From assembly GCA_037135095.1 (NCBI GenBank), contig JBAXKZ010000006.1, positions 1-57,183 on the forward strand: a DNA stretch of 57,183 nucleotides, in the 5' to 3' direction. This DNA comes from CAIMZW01 sp037135095. Its GTDB lineage: Bacteria > Actinomycetota > Actinomycetes > Nanopelagicales > Nanopelagicaceae. Below, one piece after another: positions 33,589-44,109 of this stretch. How positions within the stretch are numbered: position 1 is the stretch's first letter; each line of letters starts with the position of its first letter. The notes under the pieces are model-generated. The model searched no databases, was not told where the DNA came from, and saw nothing but the letters and a program-made list of their open reading frames with translations. Made by a program: the position numbers and the translations under genes.

Positions 33589-34662
33589 GTGAGCCTATCT
33601 ATCGGAATTGTCGGTCTGCCTAACGTTGGCAAGTCCACCCTTTTTAATGCCCTGACCAAAAACAATGTCTTAGCCGCCAACTACCCCTTCGCCACCATCG
33701 AGCCAAATGTTGGCATTGTTGCCGTTCCAGATCCCCGCCTAAATCAATTGGCCAGGATCTTTGGCTCCGAAAAGATTCTGCCGGCGCCGGTCTCCTTCGT
33801 GGATATTGCCGGCATCGTAAAGGGCGCCTCCGAAGGCGCTGGTCTTGGAAATAAGTTCCTTGCAAATATTCGCGAGACCGATGCCATCTGTCAGGTAATC
33901 CGAGTCTTTGCCGATGGCGACGTCGTTCACGTTGATGGATTGGTGGATCCAGCAGCCGATATCGAAACAATTACCACCGAACTTTGCTTGGCCGATCTAC
34001 AAACGATCGAAAAAGCGTTACCGCGGTTAGAGAAAGAGATCCGACTCAATAAGGATCGCGCCGCAATGATTGAAGTTGTCAAAGAGGCACAGGCCCTTTT
34101 AAATGAGGGAAAACTTTTGCATGGCTCCAAAGTTGATTTGGCGGCAATCGCTGAGCTGCAATTAATGACTGCCAAACCTTTTCTTTATGTCTTTAATGTT
34201 GATGCTGCTGAATTGAATGACGGTCCATTGCGAAGTGATCTCCAAAAATTAGTTGCCCCATCTGAAGCAATTTTCTTAGATGCTAAAACTGAAGCCGAAC
34301 TTGCAGAATTGGAAGAGGCCGATGCGCTCGAACTTCTTCAATCCATTGGGTTAGAAGAGCCTGGTTTAACCACACTTGCCCGAGTCGGTTTTAAAACGCT
34401 GGGGTTACAAACTTATTTAACTGCAGGACCCAAAGAAGCGCGGGCCTGGACAATTCATAAGGGCGACACGGCACCAATCGCTGCTGGTGTCATTCACTCT
34501 GATTTTCAAAAAGGATTCATTAAAGCTGAAATCGTTGCCTTTGAAGACCTCATTGCTGCGGGCTCGATGACTGAAGCCAAACATCGCGGCAAGGTCCGCA
34601 TGGAAGGCAAGGAATATGTAATGGCCGATGGCGATGTCGTGGAGTTCCGCTTCAACGTATAG
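33589..34662 (+). CDS. ychF: Redox-regulated ATPase YchF
   Basis: Obg-family P-loop NTPase that prefers ATP and binds the ribosome; a negative regulator of oxidative stress responses in some bacteria. The 357 residues contain G1 GLPNVGKSTLFN, switch II DIAGIVKGASEGAGLGN, the YchF-specific G4 replacement (NVDAAEL), a coiled-coil helix (about 130-200) and the C-terminal TGS domain with AWTIHKGDTAPIAAG. The start is GTG 33589 with no Shine-Dalgarno; TAGGCT lies 9 nt upstream, slightly far for a leaderless -10. Confidence 0.96.
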   Translation: MSLSIGIVGLPNVGKSTLFNALTKNNVLAANYPFATIEPNVGIVAVPDPRLNQLARIFGSEKILPAPVSFVDIAGIVKGASEGAGLGNKFLANIRETDAICQVIRVFADGDVVHVDGLVDPAADIETITTELCLADLQTIEKALPRLEKEIRLNKDRAAMIEVVKEAQALLNEGKLLHGSKVDLAAIAELQLMTAKPFLYVFNVDAAELNDGPLRSDLQKLVAPSEAIFLDAKTEAELAELEEADALELLQSIGLEEPGLTTLARVGFKTLGLQTYLTAGPKEARAWTIHKGDTAPIAAGVIHSDFQKGFIKAEIVAFEDLIAAGSMTEAKHRGKVRMEGKEYVMADGDVVEFRFNV

Positions 34663-34777
34663 CTTTTAGCCTGGGATTCAGGCGCGAATTGGGTTAAAAC
34701 AGGGGCTTTAAGTTAAACTCAGCGCGCAATCTGGACCAGTTGTCCGTCCAGCATCGAAATAGTGGAATTTAGGGTCA

Positions 34778-36691
34778 ATGTCTAACATCGAATTCGCTCA
34801 ACCAAAAAATCCGAACCTTACCGGGGAGTTAAAGAAGCGCAACGAGCTGCGAAACGTAGCCATCATTGCGCACGTTGACCACGGCAAGACCACTTTGGTC
34901 GATGCCATGCTTTGGCAATCTGGCGCATTTGCTGCCTACAAAGAGCAGGGCGATAGCAAGGACCGAGTCATGGACTCGATGGATCTTGAACGTGAAAAGG
35001 GAATTACCATTCTGGCCAAGAACACCGCAGTAAAGCGCGGCGCCCAGATAGTAAACATTATTGATACCCCGGGTCACGCTGACTTCGGCGGCGAAGTAGA
35101 GCGTGGCCTTGAAATGGTTGATGGCGTTATTCTTTTGGTGGATGCCTCCGAAGGTCCACTTCCACAAACTCGTTTCGTGTTGCGTAAAGCGCTGCAAAAG
35201 AATCTGCCGGTTATTTTGGTAATCAACAAGGTGGATCGTCCGGATTCGCGAATTGCTGAAGTTGTAGATGAAACTTATGAACTCTTCTTGGATCTTGATG
35301 CAAATGAACGACAGATCGAATTTCCCATTGTTTATGCCTCGGCTAAAGCTGGGCGGGCATCACTTGCTCGGCCAGGTAACGGCGAAATGCCAGATCACGA
35401 GAACCTAGATATTCTCTTTGACACAATTTTTAACACTATTCCAGCACCGACTTATCACGAGGGTGCACCATTGCAAGCTCACGTAACAAACTTGGACTCC
35501 TCTCCATACTTAGGCCGACTTGCACTTTGTCGCGTTCGCGAAGGTGTAATTAAAAAGGGCCAGATGGCGCTTTGGATGAAGACCGACGGAACGACTGAGC
35601 GGGTAAAGATTTCGGAACTACTGATTACTGAAGGTCTTGAGCGCGTCCCTGCGTTAGAAGCTGGCCCCGGCGACATCATCGCCGTCGCTGGAATTGAGAC
35701 GATCACTTTGGGCGAAACCTTGGCTGATCCAGAAGTTGCTTTTGCGCTGCCACTAATCACCGTCGATGAGCCCAGTATTTCCATGACCGTTGGTATCAAC
35801 ACTTCACCATTAGCTGGACAGAGCGGCTCCAAGCTAACGGCCCGTTTGGTGAAGAACCGATTGGATGCCGAACTTGTAGGTAACGTTTCACTTCGCGTTT
35901 TAAATACCGATCGCCCAGATACCTGGGAGGTTCAGGGTCGTGGAGAATTGCAGCTTGCAGTTTTAGTTGAAATTATGCGCCGCGAAGGTTTTGAATTGAC
36001 AGTTGGTAAGCCTCAGGTTGTTACCAAGATTGTCGATGGCAAACTTCACGAGCCAATGGAGCGTTTGACCATCGATGCACCAGAAGATTACTTGGGTGTT
36101 ATTACCCAGCTAATGGCCCTTCGCAAGGGTCGCATGGAGCAGATGGTTAATCACGGCACTGGTTGGATTCGCTTGGATTACAAGGTTCCATCACGTGGTC
36201 TAATTGGTTTCCGTACCGAATTCCTGACTGAAACCCGCGGAACTGGTCTTTTGCACCACGTTTTCGATGGCTACGAAGCTTGGCACGGCGAGATTCGCAC
36301 CCGACAATCTGGCTCTTTGGTTTCAGATCGTCGCGGCGTTGTTACCTCCTACGCTCTCTTTACTCTGCAAGAGCGCGGCAGCATCTTCGTTGAAGTTGGT
36401 GCCGAGGTTTATGAAGGCATGGTTGTTGGCGAGAATGCTCGGCCAGAAGATATGGATGTAAATGCGGTTCGCGAAAAGAAGCTAACCAATATGCGTTCTG
36501 CTGGCGCCGATGAACTCGAGCGTTTAATTCCGCCAAAGATCCTAAACATGGAGCAGGCACTGGAATATTGTCGCGAAGACGAGTGCATCGAAGTCACCCC
36601 TTCGTTGGTTCGCGTCCGAAAAGTTGTTTTCGATCAGAATGAGCGCGCTCGCTCAGCGGCTCGCACCAAGAAGGCGAACTTGAACGCCTAG
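34778..36691 (+). CDS. typA: Translational GTPase TypA/BipA
   Basis: Ribosome-associated GTPase linked to assembly of the large subunit and to stress or cold growth. The 637 residues include G1 AHVDHGKTT, the switch RVMDSMDLEREKGITI, G3 DTPGHADFGGEVER, G4 NKVDRPDSR, then domain II, two EF-G-like domains (LTVGKPQVVTK) and the BipA-specific C-terminal domain (VVGENARPEDMDVN). AGGG four bases before the ATG may act as a weak binding site. Ends at a clear terminator. Confidence 0.97.
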   Translation: MSNIEFAQPKNPNLTGELKKRNELRNVAIIAHVDHGKTTLVDAMLWQSGAFAAYKEQGDSKDRVMDSMDLEREKGITILAKNTAVKRGAQIVNIIDTPGHADFGGEVERGLEMVDGVILLVDASEGPLPQTRFVLRKALQKNLPVILVINKVDRPDSRIAEVVDETYELFLDLDANERQIEFPIVYASAKAGRASLARPGNGEMPDHENLDILFDTIFNTIPAPTYHEGAPLQAHVTNLDSSPYLGRLALCRVREGVIKKGQMALWMKTDGTTERVKISELLITEGLERVPALEAGPGDIIAVAGIETITLGETLADPEVAFALPLITVDEPSISMTVGINTSPLAGQSGSKLTARLVKNRLDAELVGNVSLRVLNTDRPDTWEVQGRGELQLAVLVEIMRREGFELTVGKPQVVTKIVDGKLHEPMERLTIDAPEDYLGVITQLMALRKGRMEQMVNHGTGWIRLDYKVPSRGLIGFRTEFLTETRGTGLLHHVFDGYEAWHGEIRTRQSGSLVSDRRGVVTSYALFTLQERGSIFVEVGAEVYEGMVVGENARPEDMDVNAVREKKLTNMRSAGADELERLIPPKILNMEQALEYCREDECIEVTPSLVRVRKVVFDQNERARSAARTKKANLNA

Positions 36692-36710
36692 CCTTCCCGT
36701 TTTTCAAAGG

Positions 36711-36748
36711 AGCCTCGTTGCGTTTTCCGACGCCAGCGGGGCTTTTTT
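36711..36748 (+). terminator. Intrinsic terminator after typA
   Basis: AGCCTCG (36711-36717) pairs with CGGGGCT (36737-36743, one G-U), with an inner GCG/CGC stem, followed by six T (36743-36748). Confidence 0.85.
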
Positions 36749-36793
36749 ATGGAGTTTGCCGATTTGTCACCGGCTTTGGGTTAGATAGGGGCT

Positions 36794-39700
36794 ATGGCAG
36801 CCGCAACTTCTAATCCCAACCAGATTAGGTTGTTGCGCCGCCCTAGCGCGGGTCCGAGGCCACAACTTTCACCAGCTCAGCTCGAAATCGTTGCCGCTCG
36901 AAAGGAGCGGCTCCTGGTTCTCGCAGGCCCAGGTACCGGAAAGAGTTCAACTCTGGTCGCGGCTGCGATTGCTCGAATCGCTGCGGGCGACAAGCCAGAT
37001 TCGCTATTAATCCTTACCTATGGCCGAGAGCAAGCTTCATTACTTCGTGATCAAATCGTTCAGGGTGCCGCTAGCTCTTCCTTTGAACCAATCGCCCGGA
37101 CTTTTCACTCTTTGGCTTTTTCAATTATCAATGACCGCCAAGATATGGATGCGCCCCGCTATGTTTTAGTTTCTGGCGCCGAACAAGATTCCTTTATCAG
37201 AGAACTTTTGGCTACCGAAGAGCTTTCACAAAGTTTGACTTGGCACTCTGATCTTAAATTGGCGCTCACAACAAAGGGCTTCGCAAAAGAGCTTAGAGAT
37301 TTAATCCTGCGAGCCACGGAACGGAATTACTCGCCCCAAGATTTGGCCGACAAAGGTCGGGAGCTAAATGAGCCTTACTGGGTTGGCGTGGCACATTTTT
37401 GGAATGAATATGAACGAATTTTGGCGCTGCGATATGGCACCGTCTCCGACACAGCGCTACGAATTGATCCCAGCGCGGTAATTACTAAGGCGATTGAACT
37501 TCTGCGTATCGATCCGGAATTGCGAAAGCGTTACCAAAATCGATTTAGCGCCATCATGATCGATGAGTTTCAAGAGAGCGATGCCGCACAACGCGAACTT
37601 CTACATCTGCTTGCCGGTGATGATCTAATTATTTTCGCCGATCCTGATTCAGCAGTCGGCAGCTTTCGCGGCGCCGATCCCGAAGGTGCGATTGATTTTG
37701 CGCTTGCGATTTCGACACGAACCATTCTTTTACCAACAGTCCATCGAAGTACGGTGGCCATTACCGAACTCGGCTTAGCGGTCGCCAACCACTTCAGAGG
37801 TAATTCGCTAACTCGCTCCCGAAGCGCGGGTAACTATCTAGGAGTAGATCGCGGCATCAGTACCGCTCGTTCGGAGAATGCCAGCGAGGCCGCGCATTAC
37901 ATCGCTCAAACTTTCCGTAGCGCTCACCTTCGCGAGGGGCTGCCATGGTCAGAAATGGCGGTCATAGTTCGATCTCCCGGAGTTCAAGTTTCGGCTCTGG
38001 TTAGGGCATTTTCCATTGTTGGAATTCCAGTTGCCGTCAGTTCAGATGCGTTTGCGCTTGCTGAAAATTCGGCAATCAAACCATTCTTGCAAATTCTCGA
38101 GATCGTACTTGGCCGAGTAAAGCTAGAAATTAGAAATTGGCCAGTGATTGAAGAGCTGCTCTTCTCGCAACTCTGTGGCGCAGATGCCATTTCATTGCGC
38201 CAACTTCGACTTCAATTGGTTCGACATCGCAGCCCTGGTGATTCACGAACTGTTACCGAGATGATGTTAGGGGTTCTAACGGAACCGATCCCCGACCTAC
38301 CTGAGGGTTACGGTGAAGCCCTGCTGAAGTTACGCGCGCTAATCGAAGCCGGTCGCAAAGCGCATAAATCAACACCGGTATTTGGAGATTTACTGTGGGC
38401 GCTATGGAGTACCGCCACTGATTACGATGGTAAAAAATTAGCTGATAGTTGGCGCGATCAGGCATTGGCAGGCGGCGCCCGTGGCGCAAGCGCAGACCAC
38501 AACCTTGATTCAATGATGGAACTCTTCGAAGCTGCTCGCCGATTTAGCGAACGATTACCCCAAAGTTCGCCTGCCGCTTTTCTTGATCAATTACTCGGTG
38601 AAAAAATCTTGGGCGATACCATTACAGCCAAAGGCGTCCGCGAAGATATTGTCGAAATTCTGACGGTCCACTCGGCCAAAGGTCGCCAGTGGGATTTGGT
38701 CGCACTTGCTGGAATGCAAGAAGGCACCTGGCCCAATCTGCGCCAACGCGGATCGCTATTGGGCAGCGAACGATTAGTTGAGGCTGCGCGCAGCGGGCTA
38801 ACGGCCCGAGATCAAATTAGCGCCGCTTCGGCCAACGCTCTGGTTGAAGATGAGCGCCGTTTGCTCCACGTAGCAGTTACTCGGGCGCGCAGCGGAGTTC
38901 TGATTTCCGCCTGGCAAGAAGAAGATTCCGAGCCTTCGCAATACTTCGAAGAGCTCGATGAATTTATTCGCGGTGATGCGCCGCTTGATGAAAGTTTTGC
39001 CACCGTTACTAGGTCCTTAACCTCGACCGCGCTCGTCGCCGAACTTCGCCGGGAACTTCAAAGCAATTCCGTCGACGCACCTTTTGCCGCTTCACTTTTG
39101 AAGACTTTGGGGGAGCATGGAGTTGCATCGGCCCGCCCAAGCAATTGGTTAGGTGTCGCGGCGATAACTTCCACCGAACCGGTCGTCGCACCATCTGCTT
39201 CAATTTGGGTTTCGCCCAGTAATTTACAATCCTTTTCCGAATGTGGCGTGAAATGGTTCTTAGAAAAAAGTGGCGGTCGCGATGGCGATTCAACCGCTCA
39301 ACTTCTGGGTTCTGCTATTCACGCACTTGCAGCTCAATTAGCTTCGGAGCCCGCACTTGCCATTACTTTACTGAGCGAGCGATTGAAAAACGCCTGGGCG
39401 TTAATTGCCGAAAGCACAGGCTGGGTAGGCGATCAAGAATTTCGCAGCGCCGCAGAAAAGTTGCAGAAGTTCTATTCCTGGCACCACGAAATTTCCAAAA
39501 GTCGAACGCTGCTAGGTGCAGAAAAAGAATTTGAAGTTCACCTGGGTCGGGTCATCCTTCGCGGAAGCGTGGATCGAATCGAACTCACCGCTGATGGCCA
39601 AATCTTTATCGCTGATTTAAAGACGGGCGCACCGGATGTTTCAAAATCAGAGGCGTTGGAACATCGCCAACTAAGCGGTTATCAATTGGCAGTTCTCGAA

Positions 39701-39958
39701 GGTGGCTTCACCAATTTACACCCCAGCTCTGAAAGTGCCGGCGCCGAATTGGTCTACTTGGGTGGCACTACAAAGAGCGCTTCGATTCGCAGTCAAGCAA
39801 CGCCTGATCACGAGCAACTCAAGACAGAGGTAATTGCCGCTGCCGAAGGTATGAGTGGCGCCAACTTTGCTGCCGTAATCAATAAACGTTGTCGCAACTG
39901 CGGCGTGAAAGCTAGTTGTCCGATTCAATCCCACGGTAAGTCGGTGATTGAGCCATGA
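36794..39958 (+). CDS. adnA: AdnA-like helicase-nuclease subunit
   Basis: Subunit of the actinobacterial AdnAB complex, which resects double-strand breaks (the RecBCD/AddAB counterpart). The 1054 residues have a UvrD-like N-terminus with Walker A AGPGTGKSS near residue 45, Walker B IMIDEFQESDAAQ near 255, later helicase motifs (LTVHSAKGRQWDLV, LHVAVTRARSG) and a C-terminal PD-(D/E)XK nuclease (RGSVDRIEL then FIADLKTG). Four cysteines (one near 816 in SECGVKW and CRNCGVKASC near the end) could bind an AddB-type 4Fe-4S cluster. Overlaps adnB by 4 nt. The start ATG has TTAGAT 7 nt upstream. Confidence 0.9.
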   Translation: MAAATSNPNQIRLLRRPSAGPRPQLSPAQLEIVAARKERLLVLAGPGTGKSSTLVAAAIARIAAGDKPDSLLILTYGREQASLLRDQIVQGAASSSFEPIARTFHSLAFSIINDRQDMDAPRYVLVSGAEQDSFIRELLATEELSQSLTWHSDLKLALTTKGFAKELRDLILRATERNYSPQDLADKGRELNEPYWVGVAHFWNEYERILALRYGTVSDTALRIDPSAVITKAIELLRIDPELRKRYQNRFSAIMIDEFQESDAAQRELLHLLAGDDLIIFADPDSAVGSFRGADPEGAIDFALAISTRTILLPTVHRSTVAITELGLAVANHFRGNSLTRSRSAGNYLGVDRGISTARSENASEAAHYIAQTFRSAHLREGLPWSEMAVIVRSPGVQVSALVRAFSIVGIPVAVSSDAFALAENSAIKPFLQILEIVLGRVKLEIRNWPVIEELLFSQLCGADAISLRQLRLQLVRHRSPGDSRTVTEMMLGVLTEPIPDLPEGYGEALLKLRALIEAGRKAHKSTPVFGDLLWALWSTATDYDGKKLADSWRDQALAGGARGASADHNLDSMMELFEAARRFSERLPQSSPAAFLDQLLGEKILGDTITAKGVREDIVEILTVHSAKGRQWDLVALAGMQEGTWPNLRQRGSLLGSERLVEAARSGLTARDQISAASANALVEDERRLLHVAVTRARSGVLISAWQEEDSEPSQYFEELDEFIRGDAPLDESFATVTRSLTSTALVAELRRELQSNSVDAPFAASLLKTLGEHGVASARPSNWLGVAAITSTEPVVAPSASIWVSPSNLQSFSECGVKWFLEKSGGRDGDSTAQLLGSAIHALAAQLASEPALAITLLSERLKNAWALIAESTGWVGDQEFRSAAEKLQKFYSWHHEISKSRTLLGAEKEFEVHLGRVILRGSVDRIELTADGQIFIADLKTGAPDVSKSEALEHRQLSGYQLAVLEGGFTNLHPSSESAGAELVYLGGTTKSASIRSQATPDHEQLKTEVIAAAEGMSGANFAAVINKRCRNCGVKASCPIQSHGKSVIEP

Positions 39959-42900
39959 ACAAATATCAATATAGCGCCACTGAAATCTTTCAACGCCTGC
40001 AACATTATGAAATCGCGCAATATGGCAGTTCGAAGATACATCTTCCAACCGATGAGCAAATCGCCATTATCGAAGCCGACCCAACTATTCCTTCGGTAGT
40101 TATTGCCGGTGCCGGCTCGGGCAAAACCGAGACTATGGGTGCTCGAGTCCTATGGTTAGTAGCCAATGGGATCGTTCGACCCGATCAAATTTTAGGTCTG
40201 ACCTTTACCCGCAAAGCCGCGGGCGAGCTCGCCCTTCGAATCAGGCGCCGACTTCGCTTACTTCAAGCCAGCGGACTGCTGCCAAAGACCGAAACCGGAA
40301 CCGCGTTAGACCTATCGGTAACAGTCTCGACTTATCACTCTTATGCCGGTCGGGTATTGAGCGAACATGCGATTCGACTGGGAATTGATGCCGGTAGCGA
40401 TCCCATCGGTGAAGCTGCGTTGTGGCAAGTCACCAATAACATTGTCAGCAATTTTGAAAGCAGCGAATTTGAACTGAACCACTCGGTGGCGACAATTGTT
40501 GATCATGTAACCAGCCTCAGCGGCGAACTCGGCGAACACCACGTCACTTCCGCTGAGCTTAAAGAATTTCTCCAACAGCGCTTGGATGAGTACGCCACGA
40601 TCTCCTCCGCGAAATCCAATCAAGTAGTTCAAAAAGCAATCGACACAATAAAAGAGCGGCTGACAATTTTGCCTATGGTGGAAGCGCTGGAAGCGCATCG
40701 ACAGCTAACAGGCAACCTCTCCTTCAACGATCAGATGAATTTAGCGGCTCAACTTGTTACTGAGTTTGGCGATATCGGTGCCCAAGAGCGAACCAAATTT
40801 CAGATCGTTCTCTTGGACGAGTACCAAGATACCTCTTACAGTCAGGTTCGTTTTCTCTCTCACCTTTTTAGCCAAGGCCATCCCGTCATGGCGGTGGGTG
40901 ATCCCAATCAAGCAATTTATGGGTGGCGCAGCGCCAGTCCCGAGACGCTAGAAAGTTTTCCGAAACATTTTCCAGCAACTGGAGAACAAGTTGTGCCGCG
41001 CTACAAATTATTAACTACATGGCGCAACGATCTACAGATTCTTACCTTAGCTAATCGGATTATCGATGAGATCGCCCTTCGCCAAGCAAAAGTCGCACAA
41101 GTTGACCGCCTGCAACTGCGGCCAGGCGCCGGTCCAGGTTTTCTATCCAGCGCTCTCCTCGAGGATGCGACTTCGGAGGCAAAGTATTTAGCAACTGAAA
41201 TCGCCAAGCTTTGGAACGATCCGGCTCGCATCGCTCTCGCCGAGAAAGATCGCAGCACTTTTGCAATTTTAATCCGCAGCCGCAGCCAAATCCCGGAACT
41301 TGAAGAAGCGCTGCGCGATCTGCAGATTCCGGTGGATGTCGTCGGACTGGGTGGTTTGATCCATGTTCCAGAGATCGCCGACATCATCGCTTTGCTTCGA
41401 GTAATTACTTTCGCCGATGCCGGTAGTTCCCTAATTCGACTGTTAACCGGGCCGCGCTTAGCTCTAGGCGCCAAGGATCTTGCCGCCTTGGGCTCATTTG
41501 CGCGCGCTTTAGGAGGCGAAGAAGGGCGAAGCCGCACCTCTTCACTTGAAGATCTGTTGGCAGGTGGTGATTCCGAAGCTATGGAGGCCGAGGATTATCC
41601 ACTCGGTTCGATTATCACCGCGCTAGAAAACTTGGCCCAGGCACCTACAGGCGAATTTTCAGTTCTTGGTTTAGCCAGACTGCAAGAATTTGCCCATCAA
41701 CTTCGAACTTTTAGGCGCGAAGTTAGTGGATCAGTTACTGATGCGATCACCGCCGCCGAGCACTTCTTGGCCCTTGATGTTGAAACTTTGGTCCGCTCTG
41801 GTTGGAAGGTGGGCCGGCGCCAACTCGATAAATTTATGGATGAAGGCGCAAAGTTTGCGAGAAATGGTGGCAGCCTCTCCGCCTTTCTGCAGTGGTTGAA
41901 AGTTGCCGATTCGGAGGAAGGTGGCCTAAAACCTACGACGGTTGAAGTCAGTCACGCCGCCGTTCAAATATTAACTATTCATCACGCCAAGGGAGCCGAA
42001 TGGGATGTCGTCGCAGTTCCTGGATTGGCTGAGGGAAATTTTCCAAATAGCGGTAAGAAATCTGATATTTGGACGCGCAATTCGGGTTCACTGCCAGTCG
42101 CACTGCGGGGCGATCGCGAACAATTAATAGATTTTGATTTCCCAGTAGGCGGACCAACTGCAACCGAAGTCAGCAAGAGTCTCGAACTGTATGCAAAACG
42201 TTGGGCCGATAAACATCTCGAGGAAGAACTTCGCTTGGCTTACGTCGCTTTCACCAGAGCGCGCGCCAAACTTTTTGTAACAACCTCCTGGTTTCGTACC
42301 GGTATTGGCGTGGTCGCTCCAAGTCAGCTATTTCAATGGGTGAGCGAAGTTGATCGCGCCATAAATCCAAGCGCATCAGTTATTGCGGCGCCGGAACCAA
42401 CGGGTGAAAATCCTTCAATCGCAAATCCAAAGCGCGGCACCTGGCCGCGGAAAAATAAGCAAAGCGAAATTGTCGCGAAAAGTGCCGAAATTGTAACGAG
42501 TGCAACCGCTTTGGATATCGATGCTCAACTATCAAGTTCAGTTGCGTCAATAACCCCAACGCAGCGCTCATATTTAGCAGATGCCCAAGCGTTGATCGCT
42601 GAAATTGCTCGCCGGAGGTCGGCACCAGTTGTTTACCTGCCTTCAAAACTTTCAGTTTCGACGCTAATAAGCGTTCGGGAAAATCCGGCGGAATTAGCGC
42701 TGAGTATCCGCCGCCCAATGCCCAATCACATTGATAAATATGCTCGCCAGGGCACCGCATTTCATAATTGGATTGAGCGCCGTTTCACCACCCCACTGCT
42801 GTTAGATGACGAGGATCTGGATCCAACAACAATTTTTCGAGCAGATGAGATTCCGCTAAAAGAGTTGCAACAGAAATGGTTAGCCAGCGTTTGGGCGGAC

Positions 42901-43227
42901 CGAACACCAATTGCCGTTGAGGTTCCATTTGAGACTTTGATCGCCGGTACGGTTCTTCGCGGCCGAATTGATGCCGTTTACAAATTTGAAAACCAATACG
43001 AAATCGTGGACTGGAAGACTGGTCGCGAAAAATCTGGCGACGATCTTACGGTGGCGGCAATTCAGTTAGCGATGTATCGCTTGGCATATTCCAAACTCCA
43101 TCAGATTCCTTTGTCCAACGTTGGTGCCAGCTTCTATTATGTCGGCAGCGATCAAATCGTTAAGCCGGCCGATCTCTTATCCGAAGCCGAGTTAATCGCG
43201 ATTATTGGCGATATCGAGCAAGGATAG
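39955..43227 (+). CDS. adnB: AdnB-like helicase-nuclease subunit
   Basis: Main motor subunit of AdnAB. The 1090 residues show a Q-motif region (PTDEQIAIIE), Walker A AGAGSGKTETM near residue 51, LGLTFTRKAAGELALRIRRR, Walker B VLLDEYQDTSYSQV, GDPNQAIYGWRSA, LTIHHAKGAEWDVVA and YVAFTRARAKLFV. A C-terminal nuclease follows (RGRIDAVYKF and IVDWKTGREK near 1000-1025). The AGAGSGKTETM box and the tandem order match mycobacterial Rv3202c-Rv3201c. Start in ATGA overlap with adnA. Ends 11 nt from the convergent EEP gene. Confidence 0.92.
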   Translation: MNKYQYSATEIFQRLQHYEIAQYGSSKIHLPTDEQIAIIEADPTIPSVVIAGAGSGKTETMGARVLWLVANGIVRPDQILGLTFTRKAAGELALRIRRRLRLLQASGLLPKTETGTALDLSVTVSTYHSYAGRVLSEHAIRLGIDAGSDPIGEAALWQVTNNIVSNFESSEFELNHSVATIVDHVTSLSGELGEHHVTSAELKEFLQQRLDEYATISSAKSNQVVQKAIDTIKERLTILPMVEALEAHRQLTGNLSFNDQMNLAAQLVTEFGDIGAQERTKFQIVLLDEYQDTSYSQVRFLSHLFSQGHPVMAVGDPNQAIYGWRSASPETLESFPKHFPATGEQVVPRYKLLTTWRNDLQILTLANRIIDEIALRQAKVAQVDRLQLRPGAGPGFLSSALLEDATSEAKYLATEIAKLWNDPARIALAEKDRSTFAILIRSRSQIPELEEALRDLQIPVDVVGLGGLIHVPEIADIIALLRVITFADAGSSLIRLLTGPRLALGAKDLAALGSFARALGGEEGRSRTSSLEDLLAGGDSEAMEAEDYPLGSIITALENLAQAPTGEFSVLGLARLQEFAHQLRTFRREVSGSVTDAITAAEHFLALDVETLVRSGWKVGRRQLDKFMDEGAKFARNGGSLSAFLQWLKVADSEEGGLKPTTVEVSHAAVQILTIHHAKGAEWDVVAVPGLAEGNFPNSGKKSDIWTRNSGSLPVALRGDREQLIDFDFPVGGPTATEVSKSLELYAKRWADKHLEEELRLAYVAFTRARAKLFVTTSWFRTGIGVVAPSQLFQWVSEVDRAINPSASVIAAPEPTGENPSIANPKRGTWPRKNKQSEIVAKSAEIVTSATALDIDAQLSSSVASITPTQRSYLADAQALIAEIARRRSAPVVYLPSKLSVSTLISVRENPAELALSIRRPMPNHIDKYARQGTAFHNWIERRFTTPLLLDDEDLDPTTIFRADEIPLKELQQKWLASVWADRTPIAVEVPFETLIAGTVLRGRIDAVYKFENQYEIVDWKTGREKSGDDLTVAAIQLAMYRLAYSKLHQIPLSNVGASFYYVGSDQIVKPADLLSEAELIAIIGDIEQG

Positions 43228-43238
43228 AAAGATTATTG

Positions 43239-44084
43239 CTACTCGGTAATCTCCACTGAAATTGGCAAGTGATCGCTCAGGTTTAGTTTTTCGCCACTCT
43301 TACTTTGTGGCGCTCCTAGCTCTAGCGCTCGAAATTGAGAATTCGAAATTGAATCTGAAAGTAGATAATCAAATTGAACCTTCGCTCCCCACGCTGGGTA
43401 GGTGAGTTTTGTGTTTAAAGATTTCCACTTTGAAACTCGAGTTGGAATATTAAAAGGCAAATTTAAATCACCCATCAGGATTTTCTTGCCCGGTAACTCT
43501 GAAAGCCAGCGTTGGATTTTCCTTAATTGATAAATATTTACCAGCGGTACGAAGGATAGATGCGTGACTGCAACAGTAAAGCCATTCGCTAACTCCGCTG
43601 CGATTGCGACTCGAGGTTCATCTTTTACGTAAATCAAGCGAACCCCCTTCTCTGAAGGGAAAGCCAGTGGCAAGCCGATCCGCGATTTCCCAAGTTCCAG
43701 GTGGTGCCAGCTCCGGACTGGAATCTTTGAGATCAGCCCAATTCCATATGATGGCGAACTATCAAAAGCCGGTAAGTGATTGCTTTCAATTCTGGGTTCA
43801 TCCTTCGCTAGCGCGCGCCACTGCTCGCCCGGGGTTCCAATTACCGTTCGGGCGTAAGCCCAATCGCTGGCTCCCATAGCTGTTGCGATGGCTTCGACTT
43901 GGGAATGAGAACCAGAGCGGGGTTGATTCTTATCCACCTCTTGAAGCCCGACTACATCAACGGCGAGTAGACCGGCGGCCGCCAACAAGAGTTCGCGTTG
44001 GTCCGGGCTACTTGGGTTGGCACCCGATTGACCAGGCAGGGAGAGGAGCTGGCCGTGGAGCAGATTCCAAGAGGTGACCTTCAT
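43239..44084 (-). CDS. Endonuclease/exonuclease/phosphatase family protein
   Basis: 281-residue EEP-fold metal-dependent hydrolase (DNase I-like). Catalytic blocks are visible: SWNLLHG, GLQEVD (Glu for metal), VTHLSF (His), MGDLNLP (Asp/Asn), and LSDHLPISVE (terminal Asp-His). No signal peptide, so it should act in the cytoplasm on nucleic acid, a phosphoinositide-like or another phosphodiester; the substrate is not predictable. TAGCCT lies 6 nt before the ATG and there is no Shine-Dalgarno. It is divergent from nudC over 25 bp. Confidence 0.85.
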   Translation of the reverse strand: MKVTSWNLLHGQLLSLPGQSGANPSSPDQRELLLAAAGLLAVDVVGLQEVDKNQPRSGSHSQVEAIATAMGASDWAYARTVIGTPGEQWRALAKDEPRIESNHLPAFDSSPSYGIGLISKIPVRSWHHLELGKSRIGLPLAFPSEKGVRLIYVKDEPRVAIAAELANGFTVAVTHLSFVPLVNIYQLRKIQRWLSELPGKKILMGDLNLPFNIPTRVSKWKSLNTKLTYPAWGAKVQFDYLLSDSISNSQFRALELGAPQSKSGEKLNLSDHLPISVEITE

Positions 44085-44109
44085 AAAGGCAGGCTAGTAG
44101 GGTCGCCTT
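44085..44109. promoter_or_regulatory. Back-to-back leaderless promoters of EEP gene and nudC
   Basis: The 25-bp spacer contains AGGCTA-G-TAGGGT (44091-44103): TAGCCT on the minus strand 6 nt from the EEP ATG, and TAGGGT on the plus strand 6 nt from the nudC GTG, with 1 bp between them. Neither gene has a Shine-Dalgarno. Confidence 0.6.
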